Source: Dickeya dianthicola NCPPB 453 (lineage in GTDB: Bacteria > Pseudomonadota > Gammaproteobacteria > Enterobacterales > Enterobacteriaceae). From it: DNA of 64,000 bases. Of the stretch, positions 1 through 10,791 are shown in pieces. Position numbers and translations under genes: made by a program. The stretch lies in assembly GCF_000365305.1 (NCBI RefSeq), contig NZ_CM001841.1, positions 1,109,653 through 1,173,652 on the forward strand, given 5' to 3'. The notes beneath the pieces are model-generated. The model was not told the origin of the DNA and searched no databases. It saw nothing but the letters and a program-made list of their open reading frames with translations. How positions within the stretch are numbered: the first letter of the stretch is position 1; every line of letters begins with the position of its first letter.

Positions 1-1322
1 GAGGGCCGATCCTGTGTTTGGTCGGGCCGCCGGGGGTGGGTAAAACCTCTCTGGGCCAGTCGATCGCTAAAGCCACTGGTCGTAAATATGTGCGTATGGC
101 GCTGGGCGGCGTGCGTGATGAAGCGGAAATTCGCGGCCACCGGCGTACCTACATCGGCTCTATGCCGGGTAAGCTGATTCAGAAGATGGCGAAAGTGGGG
201 GTGAAAAACCCGCTGTTCCTGTTGGACGAAATCGACAAGATGTCCTCCGATATGCGTGGAGACCCAGCTTCCGCCTTGCTGGAAGTGCTGGATCCGGAAC
301 AGAACGTGGCGTTTAACGATCACTATCTGGAAGTGGATTATGATCTGTCCGACGTGATGTTTGTGGCGACATCCAACTCCATGAATATTCCGGCGCCATT
401 GCTGGATCGTATGGAAGTGATTCGTTTATCCGGTTATACCGAGGATGAAAAACTCAATATCGCTCGCCAGCATTTGTTGTCGAAGCAAATTGAGCGCAAC
501 GCCTTGAAAAAAGGTGAACTGACGGTCGAGGACAGCGCCATTATCGGCATTATTCGCTATTACACCCGCGAGGCGGGGGTGCGTAGTCTGGAGCGCGAAA
601 TCTCCAAGCTGTGCCGTAAAGCGGTAAAATCGTTGATGATGGATAAAGCGCTCAAGCATATCCAAATCACCGGCGACAATCTGAAGGAATATCTCGGCGT
701 TCAACGTTACGATTATGGCCGGGCGGACGAAGAGAACCGCGTGGGCCAGGTAACGGGTCTAGCTTGGACGGAAGTGGGCGGTGACCTGTTGACCATTGAA
801 ACCGCCAGCGTTCCGGGCAAAGGCAAGCTGACCTATACCGGTTCTCTGGGCGAGGTGATGCAGGAGTCGATTCAGGCAGCGCTGACCGTGGTGCGCGCCA
901 GAGCCGAAAAGTTGGGGATCAATTCCGACTTTTATGAAAAACGCGATATCCATGTGCATGTGCCGGAAGGCGCGACGCCGAAAGATGGCCCAAGCGCCGG
1001 TATCGCCATGTGTACGGCATTGGTGTCCTGCTTGACCGGCAACCCGGTGCGCGCCGATGTGGCGATGACCGGTGAAATCACCCTGCGCGGGCTGGTGCTG
1101 CCGATTGGCGGGTTAAAAGAGAAACTGCTGGCTGCGCATCGCGGTGGGATCAAGACCGTGCTGATTCCGGAAGAGAACAAGCGCGATCTGGAAGAGATTC
1201 CGCAGAATGTGATTGCCGACCTGGATATTCACCCGGTCAAACGCATTGAGGAAGTGCTTACCATTGCTTTGCAGAACTCGCCTTATGGCATGGATGTGGT
1301 GAAGTCGGTAGCCAAAAAATAG
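1..1322 (+). CDS. lon: Lon ATP-dependent protease, 3' part (5' end outside window)
   Basis: Lon degrades misfolded and short-lived regulatory proteins in the cytoplasm. Only the last ~440 of the usual ~784 residues are present; the reading frame is open from the window edge, so the N-terminal substrate-binding domain lies outside. Visible in order are the Walker A loop GPPGVGKT (codons from about position 24), Walker [10 protein letters not shown], the AAA+ lid, and the C-terminal serine protease domain with [10 protein letters not shown] (catalytic Ser) and the [14 protein letters not shown] segment that carries the catalytic Lys. The sequence follows E. coli Lon almost throughout, with a slightly different C-terminal tail (ending VAKK). 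The next gene is hupB, as in E. coli. Confidence 0.98.
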   Translation, partial: GPILCLVGPPGVGKTSLGQSIAKATGRKYVRMALGGVRDEAEIRGHRRTYIGSMPGKLIQKMAKVGVKNPLFLLDEIDKMSSDMRGDPASALLEVLDPEQNVAFNDHYLEVDYDLSDVMFVATSNSMNIPAPLLDRMEVIRLSGYTEDEKLNIARQHLLSKQIERNALKKGELTVEDSAIIGIIRYYTREAGVRSLEREISKLCRKAVKSLMMDKALKHIQITGDNLKEYLGVQRYDYGRADEENRVGQVTGLAWTEVGGDLLTIETASVPGKGKLTYTGSLGEVMQESIQAALTVVRARAEKLGINSDFYEKRDIHVHVPEGATPKDGPSAGIAMCTALVSCLTGNPVRADVAMTGEITLRGLVLPIGGLKEKLLAAHRGGIKTVLIPEENKRDLEEIPQNVIADLDIHPVKRIEEVLTIALQNSPYGMDVVKSVAKK

Positions 1323-1351
1323 TGACTTATCGCAAAAACCACTGAGAAAAT

Positions 1352-1390
1352 AAAGGCTGGTAAGTAAAATGATGCTTGCCAGCCTTTTTT
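1352..1390 (+). terminator. Rho-independent terminator of lon
   Basis: A 12-bp stem (1353-1364 pairing with 1375-1386, one G-U pair) is followed by a T run to 1390, directly after the lon stop codon. Confidence 0.9.
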
Positions 1391-1516
1391 CGTGCCGCTA
1401 AGTTAGAGCACTGTTGAGCCTGCTGGCAGGTGACCTAAGGCTTGACTGAATTGATAAAGCTACGTGTTGCGCTGGGCGCTCTGGCGTAATAACAGTATTT
1501 CAGAGGGGATGAGAGA

Positions 1517-1789
1517 GTGAACAAGTCACAATTGATCGACAAGATTGCCGCAGATGCTGATATTTCCAAAGCGGCAGCAGGGCGTGTGTTGGATGCAATT
1601 ATTGGGTCTGTTACTGAATCTCTGAAAGCAGGAGATGACGTTGCTTTAGTCGGTTTTGGCACGTTCTCCGTGCGTGAGCGCGCAGCGCGCACCGGTCGTA
1701 ATCCGCAAACCGGGAAAGAAATCAGTATTCCGGCCGCCAAAGTACCGGGTTTCCGTGCCGGCAAGGCACTGAAAGACTCAGTGAATTGA
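1517..1789 (+). CDS. hupB: HU-beta nucleoid protein
   Basis: HU-beta is a small DNA-bending protein that with HU-alpha compacts and shapes the nucleoid and assists replication, repair and recombination. The product has the standard 90 residues. It shows the N-terminal helical dimer region ([17 protein letters not shown]) and the beta-arm signature [21 protein letters not shown] that grips the minor groove. Translation starts at GTG, preceded by the AGAGGGGATGAG ribosome-binding region. The gene is monocistronic: a terminator precedes it (after lon) and another follows at 1873-1905. The lon-hupB-ppiD order is the usual enterobacterial one. Confidence 0.97.
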   Translation: MNKSQLIDKIAADADISKAAAGRVLDAIIGSVTESLKAGDDVALVGFGTFSVRERAARTGRNPQTGKEISIPAAKVPGFRAGKALKDSVN

Positions 1790-1872
1790 TGATTAAGTAG
1801 CAAAATCTGAGGTGGGACGGTTTTCCAGTCCAAACAACTACCTGACTCAACGTGATGGGTAGGGTAAGATAT

Positions 1873-1905
1873 AAGGCGCATCATGCTATGGTGTGCCTTT
1901 TTTTT
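1873..1905 (+). terminator. Rho-independent terminator of hupB
   Basis: An 11-bp stem (1873-1883 with 1889-1899, including G-U pairs) with a 5-nt loop is followed by a run of eight or more T. Confidence 0.85.
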
Positions 1906-2044
1906 ACAGGCCCTTAAGATTACTGTTATCAGGCAAATACTTGATGCGCCCTAGCCGAGTGCGGCTATAGCAGTAGCCTGGAGGCATGGCTACGGCCTGC
2001 GCAGGGGAAGTGTTATCCATTCTACAGCGGAGTGTTGTCACATT

Positions 2045-3925
2045 ATGATGGACAATTTACGCGCGGCCGCTAACAACGTCGTGCTGAAAATTATTCTTGC
2101 CTTGATTATTGGTTCATTCGTGTTGACTGGCGTGGGGGATTACCTGATACGGGGTTCAGGTGACTACGCGGCCAAGGTGAATGGGCAGGAAATTACCCAG
2201 GCTCAGCTTGAGCAGGGCGTACAGAATGAACGCAGTCGTCAGCAGGAGATGCTGGGAGAAAACTTCTCCGCGCTGGCCGCCAACGAAGGGTATATGCAGC
2301 AGTTGCGTAAGCAGGTGCTGTCACAGCTTATCGACGAAACGCTGGTTGTGCAGTATGCCCATACTCTGGGGCTGAATATCAGTGACGAGCAGGTTAAACA
2401 GGCGATTTTCTCCGTACCTGAATTTCAGACCAACAACCGTTTCGATAATGATAAATACCTGGCGCAGGTGCGTCAGCTGGGGCTGACGTCGGATGCATAC
2501 GCGCAGTTCCTGCGCAAACAGTTGTTAACCCAGCAATTGATTCGCGGGCTGGGCAATACTGGCTTCGTATTGCAACAGGAACTCGATAACCTGGTGGCGA
2601 TGGCGGCGCAGGATCGCACCATTCGTACGGCAACTATCGATCTGAGCGCCCGTGCCAGGAACCAGGCTGTTTCTGATGAGGAAGTGAAAAACTTCTACAA
2701 TCAGAACCAGAGCCGCTATCTGGCGCCTGAGCAGTTCAAAGTCAGCTATATCATGCTGGATGCGGCTTCCATCATGGATAAAGCCAAAGTAGATAACACC
2801 GATATCGCGGCGTACTACGAACAGCGTAAGAGCGAGTTCACCCAGCCGGAACGTAAAAAGTACAGCGTCATTCAGTTGAAAACCGAAGCAGATGCCAGGG
2901 CAGTGCTGGAGCAATTGAAAAAAGGCGCTGATTTTGCCGCACTGGCTAAAGAAAAATCCACTGACATTGTTTCCCGTCGCAATGGCGGCGACCTGGGCTG
3001 GATGGATGGCGGTTCCACCGTGGATGAAATCAAGCAGGCCGGTCTGAAGCAGAAAGGCCAATTGTCTGACGTCATCAAATCCTCGGTGGGTTACCTGATT
3101 ATCCGTCTGGATGACATTCAGGCGCAGCGCGTCAAGGCGTTGGACGAAGTTCGTGCCGATTTGGCGGAGAAGGTAAAACGCGAGAAATCGCTGGATGCGT
3201 TCTATTCCCAGCAGCAGAAGCTCAGCGAAGCCGCCAGCAATGATAACGAGTCGCTGGCTTCCGCCGAGAAAGTCGCCAATATCAAAGCGGTTCAAACCGA
3301 CTGGTTCACGCGTGACAATGTGCCGGCGGCGCTGAATTTCCAGCCGGTCACCCAGGCGATTTTCGGTGGTTCGCTGGTCGGTGAGAATGGCACGCCGGGT
3401 AATAACTCGGATGTGATCAGCGTTGAAGGCGACCGTGCGTTTGTGTTGCGCGTGACCGAGCATAAACCGGAAGCAACCCAGCCGCTGGATCAGGTGCGTG
3501 AGCAGGTGGTTCAGACGCTGAAACGCCAGAAAGCCGAGCAACAGGCAAAAGTTGAAGCTGAAAAGATTCTGGCTGATCTTTATCAGGGGAAAACCGACAG
3601 CATGACAACTGCTGGCCTGAGCTTTAGCGCAGCGAAAGAGATGTCCTCGACCGGGCAGACCGATGCGCTGGCGGAAACGGTGTTTGCGATGCAGCAGCCG
3701 AAGAAAGACAAGCCTTCTTACGCGGTAGCGCAGGATCAGGCCGGCAATGTCGTACTGATCGCGCTGGACGCAGTGAAGCCGCATGTTTTGTCGGATGATC
3801 AGAAGAAACAGTTCGGCACCCAGGTGGAACAGAGCTCTGTCGGCGCGCTGTTTGACACCTTGCTGACGAGCCTGCGTAGTCAGGCGAAGATCAAGTACGG
3901 CAGCGCTGCGCAAGAAGTGCAATAA
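2045..3925 (+). CDS. ppiD: PpiD, periplasmic chaperone / folding factor
   Basis: PpiD is an inner-membrane-anchored chaperone near the Sec translocon that helps newly exported outer-membrane and periplasmic proteins. The 626-residue product matches the family length (623 in E. coli). It has a short cytoplasmic N terminus, one membrane helix at about residues 13-35 (VVLKIILALIIGSFVLTGVG), a SurA-like N-terminal domain, a parvulin-type domain around residues 265-360 (with GADFAALAKEKSTD and GGDLGWMDGG), and a C-terminal helical region. The E. coli parvulin domain is reported to lack isomerase activity; I infer the same here. The start MMDNLRAAANN aligns with E. coli. A terminator follows immediately. 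Confidence 0.97.
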   Translation: MMDNLRAAANNVVLKIILALIIGSFVLTGVGDYLIRGSGDYAAKVNGQEITQAQLEQGVQNERSRQQEMLGENFSALAANEGYMQQLRKQVLSQLIDETLVVQYAHTLGLNISDEQVKQAIFSVPEFQTNNRFDNDKYLAQVRQLGLTSDAYAQFLRKQLLTQQLIRGLGNTGFVLQQELDNLVAMAAQDRTIRTATIDLSARARNQAVSDEEVKNFYNQNQSRYLAPEQFKVSYIMLDAASIMDKAKVDNTDIAAYYEQRKSEFTQPERKKYSVIQLKTEADARAVLEQLKKGADFAALAKEKSTDIVSRRNGGDLGWMDGGSTVDEIKQAGLKQKGQLSDVIKSSVGYLIIRLDDIQAQRVKALDEVRADLAEKVKREKSLDAFYSQQQKLSEAASNDNESLASAEKVANIKAVQTDWFTRDNVPAALNFQPVTQAIFGGSLVGENGTPGNNSDVISVEGDRAFVLRVTEHKPEATQPLDQVREQVVQTLKRQKAEQQAKVEAEKILADLYQGKTDSMTTAGLSFSAAKEMSSTGQTDALAETVFAMQQPKKDKPSYAVAQDQAGNVVLIALDAVKPHVLSDDQKKQFGTQVEQSSVGALFDTLLTSLRSQAKIKYGSAAQEVQ

Positions 3926-3959
3926 GCCCCGCAGAATTCTGCAAATCACTGCAACATCC

Positions 3960-3982
3960 AAAGGCCGCTTTCGCGGCCTTTT
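3960..3982 (+). terminator. Rho-independent terminator of ppiD
   Basis: The perfect hairpin AAAGGCCGC-TTTC-GCGGCCTTTT lies 35 bp after the ppiD stop. Confidence 0.9.
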
Positions 3983-4063
3983 CCACATTTTCAGTTTGCT
4001 ATTTGCCGTGTTTCGATGGCTCGGGCATTGTGACCGTGCTGTCAAACACAAGGAGGAAGCAGT

Positions 4064-4438
4064 ATGAAAAAATCAGGAATCAAAGCGTTATGTCTGATTG
4101 TGGGGATGAGTTTTTCCGGGGTATCAACGTGGCTTCATGCCTCGCCAGCTGTGACGACGCCGGATAAACCCGGCATCGCTGCGGTGAAACCCGCTTCGCC
4201 GGAGCAGAAACTTGAAAAGGCGACCAGGTCGGCGACAGATGAAGAGGAAGTGAGTATTAATACCGCGACGGCGGAACAACTGGCCGCGGCGCTCAATGGG
4301 GTGGGGCTGAAAAAGGCACAGGCGATAGTGTCTTATCGTGAGCAAAATGGGCCGTTTACCCAGCTTGAACAACTGCAGGAAGTCCCGGGAATTGGCAATG
4401 CGCTGATCGAGCGCAATCAGTCCCATTTGCGTCTGTAA
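4064..4438 (+). CDS. ybaV: YbaV, ComEA-type helix-hairpin-helix protein
   Basis: A 124-residue exported protein. Residues 1-26 form a signal peptide (MKKSGIK, hydrophobic core, cut near LHA-SPA). After a Pro/Lys-rich linker, residues ~62-124 form a tandem helix-hairpin-helix domain (SINTATAEQLAAALNGVGLKKAQAIV, then VPGIGNALIERNQ) as in ComEA, the DNA receptor of natural transformation. The E. coli homologue YbaV has the same architecture and no established role. Non-specific periplasmic DNA binding is therefore a family-based inference. A strong AAGGAGG-like site precedes the ATG. The gene stands alone between the ppiD terminator and convergent queC. Confidence 0.9.
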   Translation: MKKSGIKALCLIVGMSFSGVSTWLHASPAVTTPDKPGIAAVKPASPEQKLEKATRSATDEEEVSINTATAEQLAAALNGVGLKKAQAIVSYREQNGPFTQLEQLQEVPGIGNALIERNQSHLRL

Positions 4439-4510
4439 GCCGATTCATTGGCGGGGACGCTGATAAGCGTGCCATTCCCGTCAGTGGCAAAAAGCGAATG
4501 TGAAAGGTCA

Positions 4511-4540
4511 GTACCAGACAAGCGTTGGCTTGTCTGGTAC
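4511..4540. terminator. Palindrome between convergent ybaV and queC (possible bidirectional terminator)
   Basis: A perfect 13-bp stem (4511-4523 with 4528-4540) has a 4-nt loop. Neither side has a strong T run, so termination is inferred from the position between two converging stop codons. Confidence 0.5.
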
Positions 4541-4549
4541 CCGTTGCCT

Positions 4550-5245
4550 TCATTTCAGACCAGTTTTGTGCTTTAGGGACGTCATCACGGCCAATGGGTC
4601 ATGCTGGTATTCCGCCAGCCCTTTTGCCCGCAGGTGACACGCGGCACACTGCCCGCACCCGGTTCCTTTAATGCCGTTGTAGCAGGTGAGCGTATGGTTT
4701 TTAACGGTATCAAGCTGCTGATAATAGTCCGCCAGCGCCCAGGTTTCTGCTTTGTTGAGCCACATCAGCGGGGTGACGAAGCGAATGTCTCTTGCCAGAC
4801 CCAGCGTTACCGCCTGATTCAACGCCTTGACGAATTCGTCCCGGCAGTCGGGATAGCCGGAAAAGTCAGTTTCGCAAACGCCGGTAATGATGGTGTTCGC
4901 TCCTACCTGATAGGCGTAAATCGAGGCCAGCGTCAGAAAAAGAATATTTCGACCGGGAACAAAGGTACTGGGCAACCCGTCGGTATTGGCATCAAATTCG
5001 GGGACCGGGATATTGTCACGGGTCAGGCTACTGACCGCCAGCTCGTTGAGCAAGCCGACATTCAGCACCTTGTGCGATCTGGCTCCCAACGCTTGCGCCA
5101 GTTCCTCGGCGACGTCGATTTCAGCACGGTGGCGTTGCCCGTAATTAAATGTGACGCAATGGACTTCATCATACTGCTGCAGGGCCTGAATCAGGCAGGT
5201 GGTGGAATCCTGTCCACCGCTGAAAACTACAACTGCGCTTGTCAT
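4550..5245 (-). CDS. queC: QueC, 7-cyano-7-deazaguanine synthase
   Basis: QueC converts 7-carboxy-7-deazaguanine to preQ0 using ATP and ammonia, a step in queuosine tRNA modification. The 231-residue length equals that of E. coli. The N terminus holds the PP-loop ATP-binding motif FSGGQDST (residues 8-15). The C terminus has a zinc cluster, [20 protein letters not shown], with four cysteines. The gene is on the minus strand, converges on ybaV, and is transcribed from the 5246-5368 gap. No preQ1 riboswitch-like structure is apparent upstream. Confidence 0.97.
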   Translation of the reverse strand: MTSAVVVFSGGQDSTTCLIQALQQYDEVHCVTFNYGQRHRAEIDVAEELAQALGARSHKVLNVGLLNELAVSSLTRDNIPVPEFDANTDGLPSTFVPGRNILFLTLASIYAYQVGANTIITGVCETDFSGYPDCRDEFVKALNQAVTLGLARDIRFVTPLMWLNKAETWALADYYQQLDTVKNHTLTCYNGIKGTGCGQCAACHLRAKGLAEYQHDPLAVMTSLKHKTGLK

Positions 5246-5368
5246 TCTCGTTCACCCTCGTGCGTGGGAGCCGCCAGGCGGCCGCTATCCGTCAAACATA
5301 TTCTGACTATGGTACCTGAAATCCCGGTGCAGTTCAGCGTAAGGGGAACGCGGCCTCCCAGAGTACCG

Positions 5369-6421
5369 TCAGGGAAAACGATACCCTTCAGTCAGTTGCT
5401 GAAGGTACGGGGTAATATCGCCGATCTGGGTGCGCACCCAATCCTGATTGTAGTAAGTGTCGAGATAACGCTCGCCGCTGTCGCACAGCAACGTGACGAT
5501 TGCACCGTGACGACCTTCCTCCACCATCTGCCCGGCCAGTTGCAGCATCCCCCAGACATTGGTGCCAGTAGACGGGCCGACCTTGCGCCCCAGAATCCGC
5601 TCCAGCCAGTAAAGGGTAGCGATGCTGGCGGCGTCGGGTACTTTCATCATGTCGTCGATAACGCCGGGGATAAACGAAGGTTCGGCGCGCGGGCGGCCAA
5701 TTCCTTCGATACGGCTGTTGCATTTCCCGGTGAGCGTACGATCTTGCTGGCGATAGCAGTCGTAGAACACCGAGTTTTCCGGATCCACCACCACCAGTTG
5801 TGTGTCCAGACCTTTGTAACGGATGTAGCGCCCCAGCGTGGCGGAAGTCCCGCCCGTGCCGGCGCTCATCACCAGATAGTCTGGCACCGGGAAAGGCTCA
5901 CGCTCCATTTGTCGGTAGATGCTGTCCGCGATGTTGTTATTGCCGCGCCAGTCGGTGGCGCGTTCGGCGTAAGTGAACTGATCCATGTAGTGGCCGTGCA
6001 GTTCTTTGGCCAGCACTTCAGAAGCGACGTAGATCTGGCCGGATTGTTCAACGAAATGGCAATTCCCGCCATAAAACGTGATCTGTTCGATTTTCCGTCT
6101 GGCTGTACAGGCCGGCATCACAGCAATAAACGGCAACCCCAGCAAGCGGGCGAAATAGGCTTCCGACACGGCGGTACTGCCGGACGAGGCTTCGATAATC
6201 GGCGTGCCTTCATTAATCCAGCCGTTGCACAGGCCGTACAAAAACAGGGAGCGAGCAAGACGGTGTTTCAGACTGCCGCTCGGGTGCGTGCTCTCATCTT
6301 TGAGGTAAAAGTAGATGCCGGGGTAGTCCGGCAAGGTCAGGCGAATCAGGTGAGTGTCTGCTGAACGTTGAAAATCGGCCTCAATCGCGCTGACGGCGTC
6401 GCGTACCCAGGTGCTGGTCAT
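5369..6421 (-). CDS. PLP-dependent cysteine desulfhydrase-like protein (CcdA-like)
   Basis: A fold-type II PLP enzyme of the cysteine synthase family. The 350-residue form starts at the ATG at 6421, which has an AGCAGGA site upstream; an in-frame codon at 6463 is less likely. The PLP lysine lies in [13 protein letters not shown] (residue ~38), followed by the substrate loop [12 protein letters not shown] and the phosphate-binding glycine loop [10 protein letters not shown]. It lies divergent from decR, an Lrp-family activator that responds to cysteine. In Pantoea ananatis a desulfhydrase gene, ccdA, next to a ybaO-like regulator (ccdR) gives cysteine-inducible cysteine resistance. By neighbourhood and family this gene probably breaks cysteine down to pyruvate, ammonia and sulfide. 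The substrate is inferred; a cysteine synthase-like or diaminopropionate activity cannot be excluded. Confidence 0.75.
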   Translation of the reverse strand: MTSTWVRDAVSAIEADFQRSADTHLIRLTLPDYPGIYFYLKDESTHPSGSLKHRLARSLFLYGLCNGWINEGTPIIEASSGSTAVSEAYFARLLGLPFIAVMPACTARRKIEQITFYGGNCHFVEQSGQIYVASEVLAKELHGHYMDQFTYAERATDWRGNNNIADSIYRQMEREPFPVPDYLVMSAGTGGTSATLGRYIRYKGLDTQLVVVDPENSVFYDCYRQQDRTLTGKCNSRIEGIGRPRAEPSFIPGVIDDMMKVPDAASIATLYWLERILGRKVGPSTGTNVWGMLQLAGQMVEEGRHGAIVTLLCDSGERYLDTYYNQDWVRTQIGDITPYLQQLTEGYRFP

Positions 6422-6598
6422 GTGATGTTGTCCTGCTGAATAAGAGTTATGTTTGCAAAGCACGTTCCGCCATCTGGCGTAACGCGTACGCGCAATGACG
6501 AGGATAAGATTTAGCGTATCGGTTTTCGCAGAAAAAAAGATTGCCTTTTTGTTTGTAAAAAGCAGTAATGAGAGAAAATTTTTCTCCTTTATGCCATT

Positions 6599-7060
6599 AT
6601 GCTGGATAAAACTGATCGTATGTTGCTGTCATTGCTACAGCAGGATTGTACTCTTTCGCTACAGGTGCTGGCCGAGGCGGTGAACCTGACGTCCACCCCT
6701 TGCTGGAAACGGCTAAAGCGGCTGGAAGATGACGGGTACATCAAATCTCGCGTCGCGTTGCTGGATAATGAAAAGCTGGGGCTGGGGTTGACGGCATTTG
6801 TGTTGTTGAAAACCCAGCAGCACAACAGCGCCTGGTACCGGGAGTTTTCCCATTTTGTCTCCGATATGCCCGAGGTGCTGGCGTTTTACCGCATGGCGGG
6901 AGAATACGATTATCTAATGCAGGTGCAGGTGGCGGATATGAAAAGCTATGACGCGTTTTACAAACGGTTGGTTAATGGCATACCGGGATTGGTCGATGTT
7001 ACGTCCAGTTTTGCTATGGAGTGCATGAAACAGACAACAGCTTTGCCTCTACAGGTATAA
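6599..7060 (+). CDS. decR: DecR (YbaO), Lrp/AsnC-family cysteine-responsive regulator
   Basis: A 153-residue Lrp/AsnC regulator very close to E. coli DecR (YbaO, 152 aa), which activates cysteine detoxification genes. The N-terminal winged helix-turn-helix covers residues 1-60 ([19 protein letters not shown], then [17 protein letters not shown]). A RAM ligand-binding/oligomerisation domain follows ([27 protein letters not shown]). The ATG at 6599 has only a weak ribosome-binding site. The gene is divergent from the desulfhydrase-like gene at 5369-6421, so the 6422-6598 gap probably holds a shared control region. In E. coli ybaO also sits next to mdlA, but without the desulfhydrase gene. Confidence 0.92.
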   Translation: MLDKTDRMLLSLLQQDCTLSLQVLAEAVNLTSTPCWKRLKRLEDDGYIKSRVALLDNEKLGLGLTAFVLLKTQQHNSAWYREFSHFVSDMPEVLAFYRMAGEYDYLMQVQVADMKSYDAFYKRLVNGIPGLVDVTSSFAMECMKQTTALPLQV

Positions 7061-7137
7061 AATTTATTCGACATACACTTTATGTATAATAACTCGTTTA
7101 TTGCATCATAATTCTGTAGCTAATGGACTGAAATCGC

Positions 7138-8904
7138 GTGAGACTTTTTGTTCAACTAGGATGGTATTTCCGCCGTGAATGGAGGCGCTATCTGGGGGCG
7201 GTAATCTTATTGATTGTGATTGCTATCCTGCAATTGCTGCCGCCCAGACTGGTTGGCATCATTGTTGACGGCGTAACGCAGCGTCAAATGGCCACGACCA
7301 CGGTACTGTGGTGGATTGGCGGGATTCTGCTGGTTGCGCTATTGACCTATCTGTTGCGCTATTTCTGGCGCATCTGGCTATTCGGCGCTGCCTATCAGCT
7401 GGCCGTTGAGCTGCGTGAAGATTTCTATCGTCAACTGAGCCGACAGCATCCTGCTTTTTATCTTCGCCATCGCACCGGAGACTTGATCGCCCGCGCGACC
7501 AATGACGTGGACCGGGTGGTATTTGCCGCCGGGGAAGGGGTATTGACGCTGGTGGATTCGCTGGTGATGGGGTGCGCGGTGCTGGTGGTGATGTGTACCC
7601 AACTTAGTTGGCAACTGACGCTAATGGCGCTGGCGCCGATGCCGCTGATGGCGGTGATCATCAAGCGTTATGGTACGCAGTTGCATCAGCGTTTCAAAGA
7701 CGCGCAAGCGGCATTCTCTTCGCTCAATGACCACGCTCAGGAGAGCCTCACCAGTATCCGTATGATTAAGGCGTTTGGCCTGGAAGATCACCAGTCAGGC
7801 AGTTTCGCCCAGGTCGCCGCCGATGCCGGTCAGAAAAACATGCGAGTGGCGCGGGTGGATGCGCGTTTCGACCCGACCATTTATATCGCGGTGGCCTTCT
7901 CCAACCTGCTGGCGGTAGGGGGCGGCAGTTGGATGGTAATCAATGGCTCTATGACGTTGGGGTCGTTGACCAGTTTTGTGATGTACCTTGGCTTGATGAT
8001 TTGGCCGATGCTGGCGCTGGCCTGGATGTTTAATATTGTTGAGCGCGGCAGCGCCGCCTATAGCCGTATTCGTCAGCTCTTGTCTGAGGCTCCGGTAGTG
8101 GTGGATGGCTCCCAGCCGCTGCCTGCCGAGTCGGGTACGCTGGCGGCGGAGATTGCCGCTTTCCATTATCCGGGGCATTCGGCGCGGGTGCTTAATGATG
8201 TCCGTTTCACGCTGACGCCAGGGAAAACCCTGGGGCTTTGCGGCCCGACCGGCTCCGGCAAGAGCACGCTGCTGGCATTGCTGCAGCGTTATTTTGATGT
8301 TGAGCAAGGGCGGATCACCTATCACCAGCAGCCATTACACCAGATTCGACTGGATGAACTTCGGAGCCGGTTTGCAGTAGTCGGTCAGACGCCGTTCCTG
8401 TTTTCGGACTCGGTAGCTAACAATATTGCGCTGGGGCGTCCTGATGCTTCCCAACAACAGATCGAAGAAGCAGCGCGGCTGGCAAATGTTCATGATGATA
8501 TTCTTCGCTTGCCGCAGGGATACCAGACCGAAGTCGGTGAACGGGGGGTGATGCTGTCTGGCGGCCAGAAACAGCGCATCGCTATTGCCCGCGCGCTGTT
8601 GCTGGAAGCCGAAGTGCTGGTGCTGGATGATGCGTTGTCAGCGGTAGATGGCCGCACGGAGCATCAGATTTTGAGCAATTTGCGTCAGTGGGGGCAGAAG
8701 CGAACGTTGATCATCAGCGCGCATCGCCTGTCGGCGCTGGTGGATGCCGATGAAATTCTGGTGTTGCAGCAAGGGCATGTCGCGCAACGCGGCGCTCATG
8801 GGCAACTGTCGCAGCAGGCCGGATGGTATCGCGATATGTATCGTTATCAGCAACTGGAAGCTGCGCTAGATGATTCACCTCATGAGGCGCGAGCGAATGA
8901 ATAA
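7138..8904 (+). CDS. mdlA: MdlA, ABC exporter half-transporter
   Basis: The 588-residue product fuses a six-helix exporter membrane domain (residues ~1-310) to a nucleotide-binding domain. The latter shows Walker [10 protein letters not shown], the signature [16 protein letters not shown], Walker [14 protein letters not shown] and the H-loop ISAHRLSAL. It follows E. coli MdlA throughout and probably forms a heterodimer with MdlB in the inner membrane. The substrate is unknown. The start is GTG at 7138, matching MRLF of E. coli. A TATAAT box at 7085-7090 may be its -10 element, with no clear -35. The stop overlaps the mdlB start. Confidence 0.95.
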   Translation: MRLFVQLGWYFRREWRRYLGAVILLIVIAILQLLPPRLVGIIVDGVTQRQMATTTVLWWIGGILLVALLTYLLRYFWRIWLFGAAYQLAVELREDFYRQLSRQHPAFYLRHRTGDLIARATNDVDRVVFAAGEGVLTLVDSLVMGCAVLVVMCTQLSWQLTLMALAPMPLMAVIIKRYGTQLHQRFKDAQAAFSSLNDHAQESLTSIRMIKAFGLEDHQSGSFAQVAADAGQKNMRVARVDARFDPTIYIAVAFSNLLAVGGGSWMVINGSMTLGSLTSFVMYLGLMIWPMLALAWMFNIVERGSAAYSRIRQLLSEAPVVVDGSQPLPAESGTLAAEIAAFHYPGHSARVLNDVRFTLTPGKTLGLCGPTGSGKSTLLALLQRYFDVEQGRITYHQQPLHQIRLDELRSRFAVVGQTPFLFSDSVANNIALGRPDASQQQIEEAARLANVHDDILRLPQGYQTEVGERGVMLSGGQKQRIAIARALLLEAEVLVLDDALSAVDGRTEHQILSNLRQWGQKRTLIISAHRLSALVDADEILVLQQGHVAQRGAHGQLSQQAGWYRDMYRYQQLEAALDDSPHEARANE

Positions 8905-10690
8905 TTCCCGTGCGTTGTGGCCGACGCTGAAACGGTTGCTGGCTTACGGTCTGCCGTGGAAGAAAACGGTAGGGGCCGGGGTTCTGCTACTGTGGGTGGC
9001 GGCAGGAGCGGAAATGGCGGGACCGGTGCTGGTCAGCTATTTCATTGATCATCTGGTGAGCAAAGGCGAATTTCCGCTGATGGTGGCGGCTGGGTTAGCT
9101 GCAGGGTATGTCGTGCTGCAGGGGATTGCGGCGCTATTGCATTATGTTCAGGCGCTGATGTTCAACCGGGTAGCGGTCGGCGTCGTGCAACAACTACGTA
9201 TTGATGTGATGGATGCGGCCTTGCGTCAACCGTTAGCGGTGTTCGATACCCAACCTGTCGGGCAATTGATCTCCCGCGTGACTAACGATACGGAAGTGGT
9301 TCGGGATCTGTATGTGATGGTGGTGGGCAGCGTGCTGCGCAGCGCCGCGCTGATTGGGGCGATGCTGATAGCCATGTTCACTCTGGACTGGCGTATGGCG
9401 CTGGTGACGCTGACCATTTTCCCGGCGGTCGCGATTGTCATGGTAATTTATCAGCGCTATAGCACGCCGATTGTCCGGCGGATGCGCAGCTATCTGGCGG
9501 ACATCAACGATGGTTTCAACGAGTCCATCAGTGGTATGAGCGTTATCCAGCAGTTCCGTCAGCAGGTGCGATTTGGCAAAAAACTGAGTGAGGCCAGCCG
9601 GGCGCATTATGAGACGCGGATGCAGACGTTGCGGTTGGACGGTTTCCTGTTGCGTCCGCTGTTGAGCCTGTTTTCGGCATTGGTGATGTGCGGTCTGTTG
9701 CTGCAGTTTGGTTTCAGTTCGGTCGGTTCTGTCGGGGTTGGGATACTGTATGCCTTTATCAACTATCTGGGGCGCCTGAATGAACCGCTGATCGAACTGA
9801 CCACTCAGCAGTCGATGTTGCAGCAGGCTGTCGTGGCGGGAGAGCGTATTTTTGAGCTGATGGACGGTGCCCGCCAGCGTTATGGCGATGATGTCCGTGC
9901 GCTGGAGAGTGGGCGTATCGATATCGGTCAGGTGACGTTTTCCTACCATAAAGGCAAGCCGGTGCTGCATGACATCGAGTTGCACGTGCCAGATCGAGGA
10001 TTTGTCGCGTTGGTTGGGCATACCGGGAGCGGCAAGAGTACGCTGGCAAGTCTGCTGATGGGGTATTATGTGCCGGATCGCGGGGAAATCCGCCTGGATG
10101 ATCGCCCGTTGTCATCGTTGTCGCATCAGGTGTTGCGTCAGCATGTAGCTATGGTGCAGCAGGACCCGGTCGTGTTGGCCGATTCCATGTATGCCAACGT
10201 CACGCTGGGGCGTGACATCAGTGAAGAAAATGTCTGGCAGGTATTGGATGCGGTGCAACTGGCCCCGCTGGTGCGAGCCATGCCGGAAGGTCTTCATACT
10301 CGTGTCGGCGAGCAGGGCAACAACCTGTCGGTTGGGCAAAAACAGCTGCTGGCGCTGGCCAGAGTGCTGGTGGCGGCCCCCAGAATTCTGATTCTGGATG
10401 AAGCGACCGCTAATATCGATTCCGGCACCGAGCAGGCTATCCAACGGGCATTGCGACTGGTGCGTTCCCATACCACGCTTGTGGTGATCGCGCATCGCCT
10501 GTCAACTATTGTCGAGGCGGACAATATTTTGGTGCTGCACCACGGTAAAACGGTGGAACAGGGAACGCACGAGCAGTTGCTGACCAGGGAAGGGCGCTAT
10601 TATCAGATGTATCAGTTGCAGCAGGCGAGCAGAGAGTTGGTCTTTTCTCAACCGCACGACTCTTCCAAACTGATATCTCAGGCACCATGA
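8897..10690 (+). CDS. mdlB: MdlB, ABC exporter half-transporter
   Basis: The partner half-transporter of MdlA: an exporter membrane domain (~1-320), then an ATPase domain with Walker [10 protein letters not shown], the signature variant [16 protein letters not shown], Walker [13 protein letters not shown] and the switch histidine VIAHRLSTI. The chosen ATG at 8897 gives 597 residues and aligns exactly with the E. coli N terminus ([12 protein letters not shown] at the same distance). It overlaps the mdlA stop by 8 nt (ATGAATAA), which implies translational coupling. ATGs at 8882 and farther upstream in this frame are possible but lie deeper inside mdlA. The signature SVGQ instead of SGGQ also occurs in E. 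coli MdlB. Confidence 0.95.
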   Translation: MNNSRALWPTLKRLLAYGLPWKKTVGAGVLLLWVAAGAEMAGPVLVSYFIDHLVSKGEFPLMVAAGLAAGYVVLQGIAALLHYVQALMFNRVAVGVVQQLRIDVMDAALRQPLAVFDTQPVGQLISRVTNDTEVVRDLYVMVVGSVLRSAALIGAMLIAMFTLDWRMALVTLTIFPAVAIVMVIYQRYSTPIVRRMRSYLADINDGFNESISGMSVIQQFRQQVRFGKKLSEASRAHYETRMQTLRLDGFLLRPLLSLFSALVMCGLLLQFGFSSVGSVGVGILYAFINYLGRLNEPLIELTTQQSMLQQAVVAGERIFELMDGARQRYGDDVRALESGRIDIGQVTFSYHKGKPVLHDIELHVPDRGFVALVGHTGSGKSTLASLLMGYYVPDRGEIRLDDRPLSSLSHQVLRQHVAMVQQDPVVLADSMYANVTLGRDISEENVWQVLDAVQLAPLVRAMPEGLHTRVGEQGNNLSVGQKQLLALARVLVAAPRILILDEATANIDSGTEQAIQRALRLVRSHTTLVVIAHRLSTIVEADNILVLHHGKTVEQGTHEQLLTREGRYYQMYQLQQASRELVFSQPHDSSKLISQAP

Positions 10691-10774
10691 CTGCCAACGC
10701 AGTGCAGCGTTTCGCACCATAATTTGGCAGAGCCAGCCTTGTTGTGCAGTGTGCTGCACTGAAATCAAGCGTGA

Positions 10775-10791
10775 TGCACTATTTTTGTGCG
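10775..10791 (+). promoter_or_regulatory. Probable NtrC-binding site upstream of glnK
   Basis: TGCACTATTTTTGTGCG matches the NtrC dyad TGCAC-N7-GTGCA in all but the last base. It lies ~115 bp upstream of the sigma-54 promoter, at enhancer distance. A second dyad, CAGTG-TGCTG-CACTG, lies at 10747-10761. Confidence 0.7.

Noticed and set aside
2525..4051. Open frame of ~500 codons opposite ppiD
   Set aside because: Antisense shadow; it spans the ppiD terminator and has no recognisable domain.
4601..6364. Open frame of ~590 codons on the plus strand opposite queC and the desulfhydrase gene
   Set aside because: Both minus-strand genes are well supported, so this is a shadow.
10747..10761. Second NtrC site upstream of glnK
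   Set aside because: The dyad CAGTG-N5-CACTG departs from the GCAC-type half-sites; kept only as a note, not as a feature.
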